Positions 1 through 9,373 of a stretch of DNA of 64,000 nt are shown here, in pieces; the first letter of the stretch is position 1; every line of letters begins with the position of its first letter. Source of the stretch: Clostridia bacterium (GTDB lineage: Bacteria; Bacillota; Clostridia; Christensenellales; Aristaeellaceae); assembly GCA_017447185.1 (NCBI GenBank), contig JAFSOC010000036.1, positions 1 to 64,000 of the forward strand, in the 5' to 3' direction. A model generated the notes under the pieces. That model ran no database searches and was not told the origin of the DNA. It saw nothing but the letters and a program-made list of their open reading frames with translations. A program made the translations under genes and the position numbers.

Positions 1-47
1 AAGCCCTTGACCGGATGACAGCAGGGTGCTATTTGCCGTGCCTTCCC

Positions 48-88
48 TTAAAAAATCTCTGGCAACCTTTGTTGGTCACCAGAGATTT
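48..88 (-). terminator. Rho-independent terminator of the first ABC importer operon
   Basis: On the minus strand a 10-bp stem (AAATCTCTGG at 53-62 pairing with CCAGAGATTT at 79-88) is followed by a run of six T at 55-50. It lies about 80 bases past the ATPase stop codon. A small inner CAAC/GTTG stem strengthens the loop. Bases 89-170 hold nothing else that I can recognise. Confidence 0.75.
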
Positions 89-170
89 CTTGTTCCCGTC
101 TTGTTTTTTATTTCACTGTCCTCTTGACGGGAAGCGGTTCAATTCCGGGAGGTCTTTTAATGGATATGTA

Positions 171-1259
171 TCATGTTTCAAGCAGGTGGGAGCATTCACT
201 GCGGAAGGAAATATAGGCATCGTCTCCGACCTGGAAGGTCTTCTTGCCGATCGGGCAGTTGTCCGCGATCTTCACGAGCGTCTCCCCGACCCGCACATGG
301 TAGTTCTGATAGGAACCCATGAAGCAGCTGAGTTCCACTTTGCAGGGCAGCTGTCCCGCATCCGCGATTTCAATGGCTTCCGGACGAAGCACAATTTCCG
401 CTTCTCCCATCTTATCCGTTGCGGAGCGCACTTTCACCGGATGCCCATACACAGTCGCGAGCACATCCTCGCCTTCCCTGCCGGTTACATTGCAGGGCAG
501 AAAATTGCACTCTCCGATAAAGTCAGCGACAAACTCGCTGTTCGGATGATAGTAAATCTCTGTCGGGGATCCCATCTGTGCGATGACGCCGTTCTTCATC
601 AGGATAATGTTGTCCGAGATCGCCATGGCTTCACTCTGGTCGTGGGTCACGTAAATAGCGGTGATGCCCAGTGCCTGCTGGATCCGGCGGATCTCTGTAC
701 GCATCTGCACCCGCAGTTTCGCATCCAGGTTGCTCAGCGGTTCGTCAAACAGCAGCACCCCCGGCTCCACCACCAGTGCCCGTGCCAGTGCCACGCGCTG
801 CTGCTGTCCGCCGGAAAGCTGGTTGGTCATCCGCTGTTCCATATCGGACAGTTCCACCAGTTTCAGAATGTTGGTAACCTTTTCCTTGATCTCGTCTTTG
901 GGAAGCTTGCGAAGCTTCAGTCCATATGCAACGTTATCAAAGACATTGTAGTGCGGGAAAAGAGCGTAGCTCTGGAACACCATGGCTGTATCGCGTTTGT
1001 TGGGAGTCAACTCATTGATCGGTTCCCCGCCCAGGTAGATTTCCCCTTCGTCCGGCGATTCAAAACCGGCAATCATTCGCAGCGTTGTCGTCTTTCCGCA
1101 GCCAGAAGGTCCCAGCAGCGTCACAAAGCTGCCAGGTTCGATATTCAGGTCCACATCATGGACCGCATAGAAATCCTTCCCGGTCTTCGGATTCTTATAG
1201 ATTTTACTGATATGGTCCAGTCGGACGCCTTTCGGTTCATTTGTGCGCGATCCGCTCAT
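171..1259 (-). CDS. ABC importer ATP-binding protein, Fe3+/polyamine/phosphonate type (cassette 1)
   Basis: This 362-residue protein is the cytoplasmic motor of a binding-protein-dependent importer. Walker A GPSGCGKTT is at about residues 50-58, the signature LSGGQ at 148-152, Walker B VLLFDEP at 168-174 and the switch His at about 206. The roughly 120 C-terminal residues are a TOBE-like regulatory domain. The order matches the PotA/FbpC/CysA superfamily, whose substrates cannot be told from the ATPase alone. The start ATG overlaps the permease stop in an ATGA arrangement, so translation is coupled and this is the last gene of a binding protein-permease-ATPase operon. The function class is secure; the substrate is unknown. 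Confidence 0.93.
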   Translation of the reverse strand: MSGSRTNEPKGVRLDHISKIYKNPKTGKDFYAVHDVDLNIEPGSFVTLLGPSGCGKTTTLRMIAGFESPDEGEIYLGGEPINELTPNKRDTAMVFQSYALFPHYNVFDNVAYGLKLRKLPKDEIKEKVTNILKLVELSDMEQRMTNQLSGGQQQRVALARALVVEPGVLLFDEPLSNLDAKLRVQMRTEIRRIQQALGITAIYVTHDQSEAMAISDNIILMKNGVIAQMGSPTEIYYHPNSEFVADFIGECNFLPCNVTGREGEDVLATVYGHPVKVRSATDKMGEAEIVLRPEAIEIADAGQLPCKVELSCFMGSYQNYHVRVGETLVKIADNCPIGKKTFQVGDDAYISFRSECSHLLET

Positions 1260-2977
1260 GCTTGCTCAACCTCCTTAACTTTGCGGCTGGTGCCAAAGTG
1301 TTTGATAATAAAGTTCATCAGCAGGACTGATCCGTATGTGATCAGGATCAGAATGGTGGCGAAGGCGCAGGCAATACCGAAGGATCCTTTTTCTGCGAAT
1401 TCGTTGATCTGAACCGTAATCAGCAGGTATCCGGGTGTGACCAGCAGGATGATTGCGGAAATAGCGGTGATGGACCGCACAAAAGCTGTCACCAGGCCGG
1501 AGAGGAAGGAATCCTTGATCAGCGGCAGTGTGACGGAAGTGAAGACCTTCAGGCTTCCCGCGCCCATATCATAGGCGCTTTCCTCAATCGATTTGTCAAT
1601 CTGCCGCAATGCTGAAATACCGGATCGTGTTCCTGTCGGCAGCGAGCGGACGATAAATACAATCACCAGGATCGCTCCCGTACCGTAGAGGCCCTGCAGG
1701 AATCCTGTACGGAAAATACCGCCGGCAAATCCGCGGATATATCCGATACCGAGAACCGTTCCGGGAACAGCCATCGCCAGCATCGAAACGACCTCGATAA
1801 AACCTTTCAGCCTGAATTTCTTCTTTACAACCAGGTAGGAAATGATCATGGACAGCAACGCTGTAATCGGGGCGGCAATCAGGGAAAGGATAAAGGAATC
1901 CTTGAATGCTTTCAGTCCCTTATACTTGGTAAAGACCTGTTCGAACCACCGGAATGTCAGCGTGAAATCACGTCCCCAGGTACGGAACAGTGCGCCGAAG
2001 GGAACACAGATATACATCAGGATAACAAACAGGGCCACGGCCGAACAGAGAATCGTCAGCGGCAGTGTGACGGATTTGTCCTCGATCAGCATTCTTGCGC
2101 GTGAAGCTTTTCCGGTCAACGTAGCTGCCGTCTTCCGTTCCAGGTAGAACTTCTGCACCAGGAACATGATCATGGTAATCAGCAGCAGCACAACCGCCAT
2201 CGCGCAGGCACCGTTCTTGTCGTAGGCGCCGGTAATCTGCAGGTATATGGTGGTTGCCAGCGTATCGTAGCTGCCGCCGATAATCATCGGGTTTGCAAAG
2301 TCGGCAATGGATTCAATGAATGTGACCAGGAAGGCGTTGCCGATACCCGGCAGCAGCAGCGGCAGTGTAACAGTCCTGAACACGCCCATCCGGGTTGCGC
2401 CCATGTCCCGCGATGCTTCCTCCATGGAGGGATCAATGTTTTTCAGCAGTCCGCGGAACATCATGTAGCATACCGGGAAGAACGTCATCGTCTGTACGAT
2501 GGTGATTCCCCAGAATCCATACACATTGTTGTCATAGATGCCCAGCAGGTGCCTTGTAATAATGCCGGCCTTGCCGAACAGCATAATCATGGAGAGCGAA
2601 AGAACAAAAGGCGGAGATACAACCGGAAGCATGGAAACGACTTTGAACAGTCCGGCCATGAAGCGTGTCTTTACCTTTACATACACTTCAACATAGGCGA
2701 ACAGCAGGCCGATTGCCGTGGATAAAAAGCCGACCAGCGCTCCAACCTTCAGCGTGTTGGAAATGGCTGTACGGAAAGATGCCTTCTGGAAACTTGCCGC
2801 GAAAAATTCAAATGTCAGACCTTTTCCGTCAGAATAAACGCTGTCCACAAGCAGCACAGCCAGCGGATACAGAATGAAAACCGTCAGGAAAACAATCAGC
2901 AGCACAATCGTCCCCATCATCACCGGATCGGAAAAAAGCTTCTTGCGGTCCAGTGATGCGCTCTGACCACGCGCCAT
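1256..2977 (-). CDS. ABC importer permease, fused two-domain FbpB type (cassette 1)
   Basis: This is a membrane permease of 573 residues with two BPD_transp_1 halves in one chain, so a single protein replaces the usual pair. Each half carries an EAA coupling loop that contacts the ATPase: EEASRDMGATRMGVFR in the first and EESAYDMGAGSLKVFT in the second. About 12 membrane segments are visible. The start chosen is MARGQSAS, because GGAGGGGG lies just upstream; a longer reading to 3055 lacks a site and begins with an unlikely segment. It sits between the binding protein gene upstream and the ATPase gene it overlaps. Fused permeases of this kind are known for Fe3+, 2-aminoethylphosphonate and related importers. 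Confidence 0.92.
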   Translation of the reverse strand: MARGQSASLDRKKLFSDPVMMGTIVLLIVFLTVFILYPLAVLLVDSVYSDGKGLTFEFFAASFQKASFRTAISNTLKVGALVGFLSTAIGLLFAYVEVYVKVKTRFMAGLFKVVSMLPVVSPPFVLSLSMIMLFGKAGIITRHLLGIYDNNVYGFWGITIVQTMTFFPVCYMMFRGLLKNIDPSMEEASRDMGATRMGVFRTVTLPLLLPGIGNAFLVTFIESIADFANPMIIGGSYDTLATTIYLQITGAYDKNGACAMAVVLLLITMIMFLVQKFYLERKTAATLTGKASRARMLIEDKSVTLPLTILCSAVALFVILMYICVPFGALFRTWGRDFTLTFRWFEQVFTKYKGLKAFKDSFILSLIAAPITALLSMIISYLVVKKKFRLKGFIEVVSMLAMAVPGTVLGIGYIRGFAGGIFRTGFLQGLYGTGAILVIVFIVRSLPTGTRSGISALRQIDKSIEESAYDMGAGSLKVFTSVTLPLIKDSFLSGLVTAFVRSITAISAIILLVTPGYLLITVQINEFAEKGSFGIACAFATILILITYGSVLLMNFIIKHFGTSRKVKEVEQA

Positions 2978-2995
2978 GGTATCTCCCCCTCCTCT

Positions 2996-3062
2996 CAGAA
3001 ACAGAAAAAGTGTTTCTGTTATACCTGAATTGAAGAAGGGGAACGGTGAAGACACCGTCCCC
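2996..3062 (-). terminator. Two hairpins between binding protein and permease (attenuator)
   Basis: In the 127-base gap after the binding protein gene, two stems occur in minus-strand order. The first is about 10 bp with one bulged base (3038-3048 with 3053-3062) followed by TTCTTC. The second is an 8-bp CAGAAACA/TGTTTCTG stem (2996-3018). Neither has a full T run, so partial termination or 3'-end protection of the binding-protein mRNA is the likely role. That would give more binding protein than permease. Confidence 0.5.
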
Positions 3063-3104
3063 TCCTGTCAATCGGGAATCAGACGTTCATCGTATTGAAT
3101 CTGA

Positions 3105-4187
3105 TTACTCAGTCTTGAAGCGGTCGTCGCCGCCGCCCAGCGCGTTCATCACATCTTCGATGTACTTGGCGGTATTCTGCTTGGCGTCCTCGAAGTCATA
3201 CTTCATGACATTTTCGGGATCCAGGCCGAATTCGGTGGCAACAGCGGGCTGCTGCGCATTGTCGATGACCAGGAACTGATAGGAACCGTTCTTGACACCC
3301 AGTTCCACGCACGCCGGAGACAGCGCATATTCGATCCACAGCTTGGCAGCATTCTCATGCTTCGCGCCCTTGAAGATCGCGGTGGCGCCGATTTCATAGC
3401 TGGTACCGGTGGAAGGAATCACCAGGCCGATGTTGTCATATCCGTTGTCAACAATCTGGTAAATTCCGTCATGCAGGAAGCCGATGCCGATCACGCACTC
3501 GCCGGTACCCACATTCTTGGAGGGGCCGGAACCGGACTTGGTGTATACCTGGATATTCTTGTCCAGGTCAACCAGGTACTGGATGCCTTCGTCATGGCCG
3601 TACTTCTGGATCATGGTGTTGATGACCAGTTTCGCCGTACCGGCGGTGTTGTAGTTGGACAGCCAGATCAGGCCCTTGTATTCTTCCTTCAGGAGATCTT
3701 TCCAGTCAGCGGGAGCCGCGAGGCCCATGCGCTCGAGCTCTTCAGTGTTGACCATGAAGCCCAGGATTCCCTTGTAGATGCCGTACCACTGTCCGTCCGC
3801 GTCTTTGTACGCGTCGCCCAGCAGGTGGGAAGCATTGGCAGCGTCATAGGGCAGCAGGAGACCCGCGGCAGCAGCCATGTTGTAGGGATCGGTCGTTCCG
3901 CCGAACCATACGTCACCGGAAGGATTTCCGGCTTCTTCTTCGATCTTGTTGTACACCTCACCGGTGGACAGGCGCTGATAGGTTACCTTGATTCCGTAGA
4001 GCTTTTCAAAGTTTTCGCAGACAGCCGCGAGATATTCTTCTTCGCAGGAGCCGTAAACAACCAGCTCACCGTCGGCCTTGGCAGCCTCAATCAGATCAGC
4101 CGGAGCGCCGACGGGATCCTCGGCAAACGCGGCAGCGCATGCCAGCAGCATAGCCAGCGCAAGCAGAACAGCAAACAGTTTCTTCAT
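3105..4187 (-). CDS. Extracellular solute-binding protein, FbpA/AfuA-like (cassette 1)
   Basis: This 360-residue exported receptor captures the substrate and delivers it to the permease at 1256-2977. The start MKKLFAVLL follows GGAGG by 9 bases; the in-frame extension to 4253 lacks a site. A Sec signal peptide ends near AAAFAEDP; there is a Cys in its core (LLACAAAFA), so lipid anchoring is possible but the lipobox is not clear. The mature part begins ADLIEAAKADGELVVYGSC and contains DVWFGGTTDP, features of the family 6/8 binding proteins that bind iron, thiamine, phosphonates or small anions. The ligand cannot be read from the sequence. Likely the first gene of the operon. Confidence 0.88.
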   Translation of the reverse strand: MKKLFAVLLALAMLLACAAAFAEDPVGAPADLIEAAKADGELVVYGSCEEEYLAAVCENFEKLYGIKVTYQRLSTGEVYNKIEEEAGNPSGDVWFGGTTDPYNMAAAAGLLLPYDAANASHLLGDAYKDADGQWYGIYKGILGFMVNTEELERMGLAAPADWKDLLKEEYKGLIWLSNYNTAGTAKLVINTMIQKYGHDEGIQYLVDLDKNIQVYTKSGSGPSKNVGTGECVIGIGFLHDGIYQIVDNGYDNIGLVIPSTGTSYEIGATAIFKGAKHENAAKLWIEYALSPACVELGVKNGSYQFLVIDNAQQPAVATEFGLDPENVMKYDFEDAKQNTAKYIEDVMNALGGGDDRFKTE

Positions 4188-4305
4188 GGAAAAGAACCTC
4201 CTTAAATATTTTATTGCGCCGCGAAACCACGCGGCGGAATACCCATAAAACAAGCAATGAAAACGCCCTTCCGGGCAACAGCATTATTCCTTTGAATCTG
4301 CGAGT

Positions 4306-4334
4306 ATATTATCACGGGCAGGAATGTGTGTCAA
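4306..4334 (-). promoter_or_regulatory. Sigma-A promoter of importer cassette 1
   Basis: On the minus strand a perfect TTGACA (-35, 4334-4329) is followed after 17 bases by TAATAT (-10, 4311-4306). GATAAT overlaps it at a 15-base spacing. It fires toward the binding protein gene 120 bases away, and a short GCCC/GGGC hairpin lies in the leader. Confidence 0.6.
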
Positions 4335-4379
4335 GGATAAACCGGCCGTGAATCGATCCTGTTGTCTGTACTTTTCTTC

Positions 4380-4407
4380 TTGCAATCATACTCCGGATGA
4401 GTATAAT
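4380..4407 (+). promoter_or_regulatory. Sigma-A promoter of importer cassette 2
   Basis: TTGCAA (4380-4385), 16-base spacer and a perfect TATAAT (4402-4407), 50 bases before the binding protein gene. The element TTGCAATC-N14-TATAAT is repeated before the third cassette (9452-9479), which suggests shared control or common descent. Confidence 0.65.
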
Positions 4408-4457
4408 AAAATATCATAAACCGCGTGATGCGGCAAAAAACAATAGGAGGTCTTTCC

Positions 4458-5657
4458 ATGAAAAAGTTCCTGGCTATTTTGGTAGCTACACTGATGGTTT
4501 TTTCCGTCATATCCTTTGCGTCTGCGGCGGATTACACCATCCGGATCTACTCCAATTCCAACTCAACTGAACGTGTTAACTGGCTGATCGATGCGGCTAA
4601 AGCCGCCGGTTTCACAATCTCATTGGATGATAACTCCGTGTACTCTGGCGATGATAAAGCAGTCGGCGCTGCCAATGAAAACAAGGATGGAGATCTGATC
4701 TTCGGATTGAATGAAGTCCGTTGGTCTCAGCTGGTCAACGGCCAGTATGAAAACCTGACCGTTATGGACTGGACTCCCTCCTGGGCGGATAAAGTCGGCG
4801 ATTACAAGTTTGACGGCAAAGCCTATGGCCTTGTTATCCAGAACATCCTGATGCTCTACCGTACTGATGAATTCGGAACCAACGGCGAAAAGCTCCATTT
4901 TGCGCATTGGGCAGATCTGGCAGACAGCAGCTTCAAATGGTATCGTCAGGGCAAGGTCGGCGGGACCACCAACGCTAACATCAATAACGCGATGCTTTAC
5001 TCCTTCACGGATCCGGAATCTCCTGCGGGCGGCATTGCCATTGACGGCTGGAAGACCCTCTGGAAATACTGCGCCAAGGGTGAGAACACAGGCGATAAAT
5101 ATGGCCTGGAACCCTTGATCCGCGGCGATGTTCAGGTCTCCACTTTCTATTCTTCCTCTCTGTACGGTGAGATCACCGCAACCTCCGGAAACAGCGCCTA
5201 TGAGCATCCGCTCTTCGGTGTTCCGGTCGGAGAGAACTGGGATCTGGTGGATATCGACGATGGCACCTACTACATTGCAGAATATATCGGTGTCCTGGAT
5301 CGTGCCGGCCGCAGCGAAGAAGAAACCGCGACGGTCAAGGCATTCGCTGAGTGGTTCGGTTCTGCTGAAACCCAGATCGCCTGGTCTGAAGCGTTCGACT
5401 CCTATCCCTGCAATGCTGATGCTGCCAGTGCGCTCTTTAACGAAGTTCCTCCGATTTACGCTGTGAAGAACTGCTCGCTGACCACCGTTCCTGGTACGAA
5501 CATGACCTATGCGGAGTATGTTGGTGCGCATTCCACCGAGTGGACCAACATTATGACAAACCTGGGATTCTACTGGGCGGATAACGCCAACGCCCCGGCT
5601 GAACCGGACTGGGATAACCTGGATTGGGCAACCTTGACGCAGGCAAAAGCCGAATAA
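4458..5657 (+). CDS. Extracellular solute-binding protein (cassette 2)
   Basis: This 399-residue secreted receptor starts at MKKFLAIL, 7 bases after AGGAGG. A Sec signal peptide ends near SFASAADY. The mature protein starts DYTIRIYSNSNSTERVNWL and contains GLNEVRWSQLVNGQYENL and DGKAYGLVIQNILMLYRTDEF, typical of the iron/polyamine group of binding proteins, where the segment after the hinge forms the ligand pocket. It is the first gene of a plus-strand operon followed by ATPase, fused permease and HAD phosphatase. The ligand is unknown. It is not closely similar to the other two binding proteins in the window beyond the fold-level features, so the three importers probably differ in substrate. 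Confidence 0.88.
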   Translation: MKKFLAILVATLMVFSVISFASAADYTIRIYSNSNSTERVNWLIDAAKAAGFTISLDDNSVYSGDDKAVGAANENKDGDLIFGLNEVRWSQLVNGQYENLTVMDWTPSWADKVGDYKFDGKAYGLVIQNILMLYRTDEFGTNGEKLHFAHWADLADSSFKWYRQGKVGGTTNANINNAMLYSFTDPESPAGGIAIDGWKTLWKYCAKGENTGDKYGLEPLIRGDVQVSTFYSSSLYGEITATSGNSAYEHPLFGVPVGENWDLVDIDDGTYYIAEYIGVLDRAGRSEEETATVKAFAEWFGSAETQIAWSEAFDSYPCNADAASALFNEVPPIYAVKNCSLTTVPGTNMTYAEYVGAHSTEWTNIMTNLGFYWADNANAPAEPDWDNLDWATLTQAKAE

Positions 5658-5672
5658 TAAATACACCCTTTC

Positions 5673-5703
5673 GGGCGGGCCTGTGCTGGGCTCGCCCCTT
5701 TTA
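5673..5703 (+). terminator. Hairpin after the binding protein gene (attenuator)
   Basis: A 9-bp stem (GGGCGGGCC at 5673-5681 with GGCTCGCCC at 5689-5697, one G-U pair) is followed by CCTTTTAT. It lies 16 bases after the stop codon and inside the operon, so it probably acts as a partial terminator that keeps binding-protein transcripts in excess. Confidence 0.6.
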
Positions 5704-5778
5704 TGTCGGAAGCCGGATTGCGTGAGATCCGGCATTCGGGAGCTCATATCAATTCAGGTTTAAAGGAGTGGGGCAAAC

Positions 5779-6792
5779 ATGATCAGGCTGTCGGATATCG
5801 TTGTGAAATTCGGCGATTTTGAAGCATTGCACAATATCAACGTCCATGTCAAAGAAGGCGAATTCTTTACCTTTCTCGGACCCTCCGGCTGCGGTAAAAC
5901 AACCACATTGCGGACAATAACCGGGTTTATCGATCCGGTCAGCGGAACCGTGGAAATGCAGGGAAATGATATTACCCACGTTCCGATTGAAAAGCGGAAC
6001 ATCGGTATCGTATTTCAGTCTTACGCCCTCTTTCCTACCATGACCGTCCATGACAATATCGCTTTCGGCCTGAAAATCAAAAAACTGAAAAAGGATGAAA
6101 TCGAAAAGAAGGTCAGCGCAATTGCACGGAAAGTGGACCTGAGCGATGAGCAGCTGAAGAAAGCTGTATCCCAGCTTTCCGGTGGTCAGCAGCAGCGTGT
6201 AGCCATTGCCCGGGCGCTGGTTACTGAACCGGCCATCATCTGTATGGACGAACCGCTTTCCAATCTTGACGCAAAACTGCGCGTACAGCTTCGGAATGAA
6301 CTAAAAAAGATGCAAAAGGAATTTGGTATTACCACGATCTACGTGACCCACGACCAGGAGGAAGCCTTGACGCTCTCTGACCGGATCGCTGTCTTCAACA
6401 AAGGATATATCGAACAGATCGGAACTCCCAATGAGGTGTACAACCATTCTGCTACGGAATTCGTTGCGAATTTTATCGGCGATATCAATAAGCTTGGCGG
6501 AGAAATCATTCAGAAGCTGAATCTCTCAGCAGACCAGGTCCATTACATACGTCTGGAGCGTATCAGCGTTGCTTTGGCGGACAGAAAAAAGACAGGCCCG
6601 GATTCTGAAAGTGCCGCGTTCTTCACCGGGATCATTGAATCCCAGGAATACTACGGACTATTCATCAAATATACAATCCAGGCCGCTGGACAGACCCTCA
6701 AGGTCGTGGAGAAAAACGACGGCATCAACATCTACGAACCCGGGGATTCCGTTATGCTACGGATTGATCCGGCAGATATCATGAGCTATTGA
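5779..6792 (+). CDS. ABC importer ATP-binding protein (cassette 2)
   Basis: This 337-residue ATPase has Walker A GPSGCGKTT (34-42), a Q-loop VFQSYALFP, the signature LSGGQ (133-137), Walker B CMDEP (155-159) and the switch THDQEEA. The C-terminal 100 residues form a TOBE_2-like domain. It starts at ATG 10 bases after AAAGGAG. Its stop codon lies 14 bases before the GTG start of the permease, so the two are translated together. The protein belongs to the same superfamily as the ATPases at 171-1259 and 12833-14158 but has its own diverged C-terminus. Confidence 0.93.
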   Translation: MIRLSDIVVKFGDFEALHNINVHVKEGEFFTFLGPSGCGKTTTLRTITGFIDPVSGTVEMQGNDITHVPIEKRNIGIVFQSYALFPTMTVHDNIAFGLKIKKLKKDEIEKKVSAIARKVDLSDEQLKKAVSQLSGGQQQRVAIARALVTEPAIICMDEPLSNLDAKLRVQLRNELKKMQKEFGITTIYVTHDQEEALTLSDRIAVFNKGYIEQIGTPNEVYNHSATEFVANFIGDINKLGGEIIQKLNLSADQVHYIRLERISVALADRKKTGPDSESAAFFTGIIESQEYYGLFIKYTIQAAGQTLKVVEKNDGINIYEPGDSVMLRIDPADIMSY

Positions 6793-6806
6793 AGGAGGTG
6801 AGTTTC

Positions 6807-8735
6807 GTGCAGGCTCCGATTGTCAGCAAACAGAAATACGATCTGGGAAAACTGTGGGGCATTTTCGGCGGTGTCCTGTTCATGTACCTTTTCCTGGGCT
6901 TCATGGTAATTCCCTGTTTCAATACATTGACTTCCGTTTTTCGGGAAACGGATGCTGCCGGGAACCCGGATCCATTCGCTGTTATCCGATTCTTCTTTGC
7001 CGGAAACATGCCGCTGTTCCTGTGGAACTCCATCAAGCTGGCTGTCTGTCTTGTTGTTACGGTTAACGTTGTCGGCATCTCCATTGTCCTGCTTACGGAG
7101 TATTTTGACATCAAAGGTGCAAAGATTCTCCGCCTCGGTTATATGACCACGCTGATCTATTCCGGCGTTGCCCTGGTCACTGGATATCAGTTCCTCTATG
7201 ATCAAAACGGCCTCATGACAAAATGGCTTATTGAGATCTTCCCCGGCTTAAACAGGCAGTGGTTTACAGGTTTCAACGCCGTGCTGTTCACCATGACCTT
7301 TGCGTGCACCTCAAACCACGCACTTTTCCTGCGCAACGCCATTCGAGGCATCGACTATAACACCGTGGAAGCTGCCCGTAACCTCGGTGCCAAGCCTTTC
7401 AAAGTCCTGCTGAAGGTGGTCATGCCCACCCTTTTGCCAACACTCTTCTCCCTGACGGTAATGACCTTCATCACCGGCCTCTGCGCCATGTCCGCCCCGA
7501 CCTTGCTGGGATTCAATTCCATCAACCCGGAGATTGTCCGCCTTGCGGGCTCCTCAGCTGCGGATGAGTCTTTCCCGCAGGCTCGTGCTGCACTTCTTTC
7601 TGTCATCCTGGCTATGTGTACCATCGCGCTGTTGCTGGTGCTCAACCATTATGAGAGTAAAGGACATTATCTGTCTGTCAGCAAAACGAAAGCAAAGCTG
7701 GTCAAACAGAAAATACAGAACCCTGTAACCAATGTACTTGCCCACATCTATGCATATCTTCTCTTCATCATTTATATGACGCCGGTTGTCATGATTATTG
7801 TTTTCTCTTTCCAAAACTGGGGCAACGTCCGGAATAAAGTCCTGGATATGTCCTCCTGGACGCTCTCAAATTATTTCGGAAACCAGGATTATGTTTATCA
7901 AAACTGGAAAGGCAGGGAGATGGTCAGCAAAGGGGCTATCTCCGGGGTTTTCGGTAATGAAAAAACCCTGGGCGGTATTCGTCTGAGCTTCATTATGTCA
8001 GCCATTGCAGCTGCACTCGCCTGCGTTGTGGTTGTTATCGCAGTCAATTATATTTTCAGGCACAAGAAAAAAAAGCGTGGCAAGCTGGTCGAAGCCTGCA
8101 TGCTCTTCCCTTGGCTGCTTCCGACAATTCTGATCTGCTATTCTTACAGGACATTCTTTAACAGCAATGTCTTCTATGTTTTCGGTCAGAACCTGTACAT
8201 GCGGGAAAACGTCCGTATCCTGATCGTTATGGCCTATATGGTGGTGAAGCTACCATTCGCCGTAAGAATGATCAAGGCTGCGTTTTACGCAATTGATGAA
8301 GAACTGGAAGATGCTGCGCGAAACCTCGGAGCCAGTCCCATGATTACTTTCCTGAGGGTAAAACTACCGATTGTGCTGCCAAGTGTCCTGGCCGTCTTCG
8401 CACTGAATTTCAACGCGCTTTTCTCTGAGTATGACATGGGTGCCACCTTCAAGAAAGCGGAGGGAACCACTTATGCCATGGTCATTCAGAGCATGTGCGA
8501 AGACGAAGGCCGCAACAACGTGAACATGAATGCTTCAGGCCGCCGCTGTGCGTCCACCGTTTTTATCATGATAATTTCCGGCCTGATCCTGTACCTGGTC
8601 TATGGCGTCGGCGCCAGGGATCTTGGTGAGCGTCTGGCCATCCGCGAGCGCCGCAGGAAACGCCTGCAGAAAATCGGCCGAAGACTCGGCCTTTCCCACG
8701 CGGCAGCAGAAGATGCAGAAGTCCGCATCGATTGA
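6807..8735 (+). CDS. ABC importer permease, fused two-domain type (cassette 2)
   Basis: This is a 642-residue integral membrane protein with two permease halves. The coupling loops are VEAARNLGAKPFKVLLKV and EDAARNLGASPMITFLRV. I place the start at GTG 6807 because GGAGG ends 8 bases before it; an in-frame TTG at 6789 would overlap the ATPase and has no site. A charged KKKKRGK loop separates membrane segments in the second half, and the C-terminus is an Arg/Lys-rich cytoplasmic tail. It pairs with the ATPase upstream and the binding protein at 4458. Only 8 bases separate it from the HAD gene. Confidence 0.91.
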   Translation: MQAPIVSKQKYDLGKLWGIFGGVLFMYLFLGFMVIPCFNTLTSVFRETDAAGNPDPFAVIRFFFAGNMPLFLWNSIKLAVCLVVTVNVVGISIVLLTEYFDIKGAKILRLGYMTTLIYSGVALVTGYQFLYDQNGLMTKWLIEIFPGLNRQWFTGFNAVLFTMTFACTSNHALFLRNAIRGIDYNTVEAARNLGAKPFKVLLKVVMPTLLPTLFSLTVMTFITGLCAMSAPTLLGFNSINPEIVRLAGSSAADESFPQARAALLSVILAMCTIALLLVLNHYESKGHYLSVSKTKAKLVKQKIQNPVTNVLAHIYAYLLFIIYMTPVVMIIVFSFQNWGNVRNKVLDMSSWTLSNYFGNQDYVYQNWKGREMVSKGAISGVFGNEKTLGGIRLSFIMSAIAAALACVVVVIAVNYIFRHKKKKRGKLVEACMLFPWLLPTILICYSYRTFFNSNVFYVFGQNLYMRENVRILIVMAYMVVKLPFAVRMIKAAFYAIDEELEDAARNLGASPMITFLRVKLPIVLPSVLAVFALNFNALFSEYDMGATFKKAEGTTYAMVIQSMCEDEGRNNVNMNASGRRCASTVFIMIISGLILYLVYGVGARDLGERLAIRERRRKRLQKIGRRLGLSHAAAEDAEVRID

Positions 8736-8743
8736 GGAGAATT

Positions 8744-9373
8744 ATGATCAGAAACATCGTCTTTGATATGGGCAATGTCATTATCCGCTTCGATCCGCGC
8801 TGGTTCATGGAGCGGGACGGCATCACGGATCCTCTGGATCAGAAGCTTATCTTGAATGAGCTTTTCCTGTCGGTGGAATGGGCGCAGATGGATGCCGGCG
8901 TGCTGACGGAGGAAACCGCGGAGCCACTGATCCTGGCAAGATTCCCGGGCCGACTGAAAGAGCCGGTGCACCGTCTGCTCTTTGACTGGGCGTATCCCCG
9001 GGATATGATTCCCGGGATGGAAAATCTCGTACAGCGCCTGAAGAATGCCGGATACGGGATTTACCTGCTCAGTAACGCCAGCAAGGCGCAGCATGATTAC
9101 TGGCCGAAATTCCCCGTCAGCAGCCTGTTTGACGGAAAGCTCATTTCCTGTGACCTGGGCAAAGTCAAACCCATGCATGAAATTTACCGTGCCTTCACGG
9201 ACAGGTTTTCCCTGAACCCGAAAGAGTGCGTCTTTATCGATGATGCGCCGGCCAATGTGGCAGGTGCGGTCGCCTGTGGATGGCAGGGGATTGTTTTCCA
9301 CGGGGACGCGGATGAGCTCGAACGGAAGCTGCGCGCAATGGGCATTCTTTTCTCCGGAACAGCACAGGCGTAA
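8744..9373 (+). CDS. HAD superfamily (subfamily IA) hydrolase, YihX-like
   Basis: This 209-residue cytoplasmic protein is a likely phosphatase. Motif I is FDMGNVIIRF, with the nucleophile Asp8 and Gly in place of the usual second Asp, as in the YihX-like branch. Motif II is LLSNAS, the Lys is in GKVKPMHEIY and motif IV is CVFIDDAPAN. The cap lies between motifs I and II. The start ATG follows GAGGAG, and the gene is 8 bases behind the permease, so it is the fourth gene of the importer operon. That position suggests the importer may bring in a phosphorylated compound, or that the enzyme acts on a product of it. This is inference only; HAD substrates cannot be predicted from motifs. Confidence 0.85.
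   Translation: MIRNIVFDMGNVIIRFDPRWFMERDGITDPLDQKLILNELFLSVEWAQMDAGVLTEETAEPLILARFPGRLKEPVHRLLFDWAYPRDMIPGMENLVQRLKNAGYGIYLLSNASKAQHDYWPKFPVSSLFDGKLISCDLGKVKPMHEIYRAFTDRFSLNPKECVFIDDAPANVAGAVACGWQGIVFHGDADELERKLRAMGILFSGTAQA

Noticed and set aside
4253-4320. Short GCCC/GGGC hairpin as a terminator between divergent operons
   Set aside because: It lies in the leader of the minus-strand operon with only a 4-bp stem and no T run.
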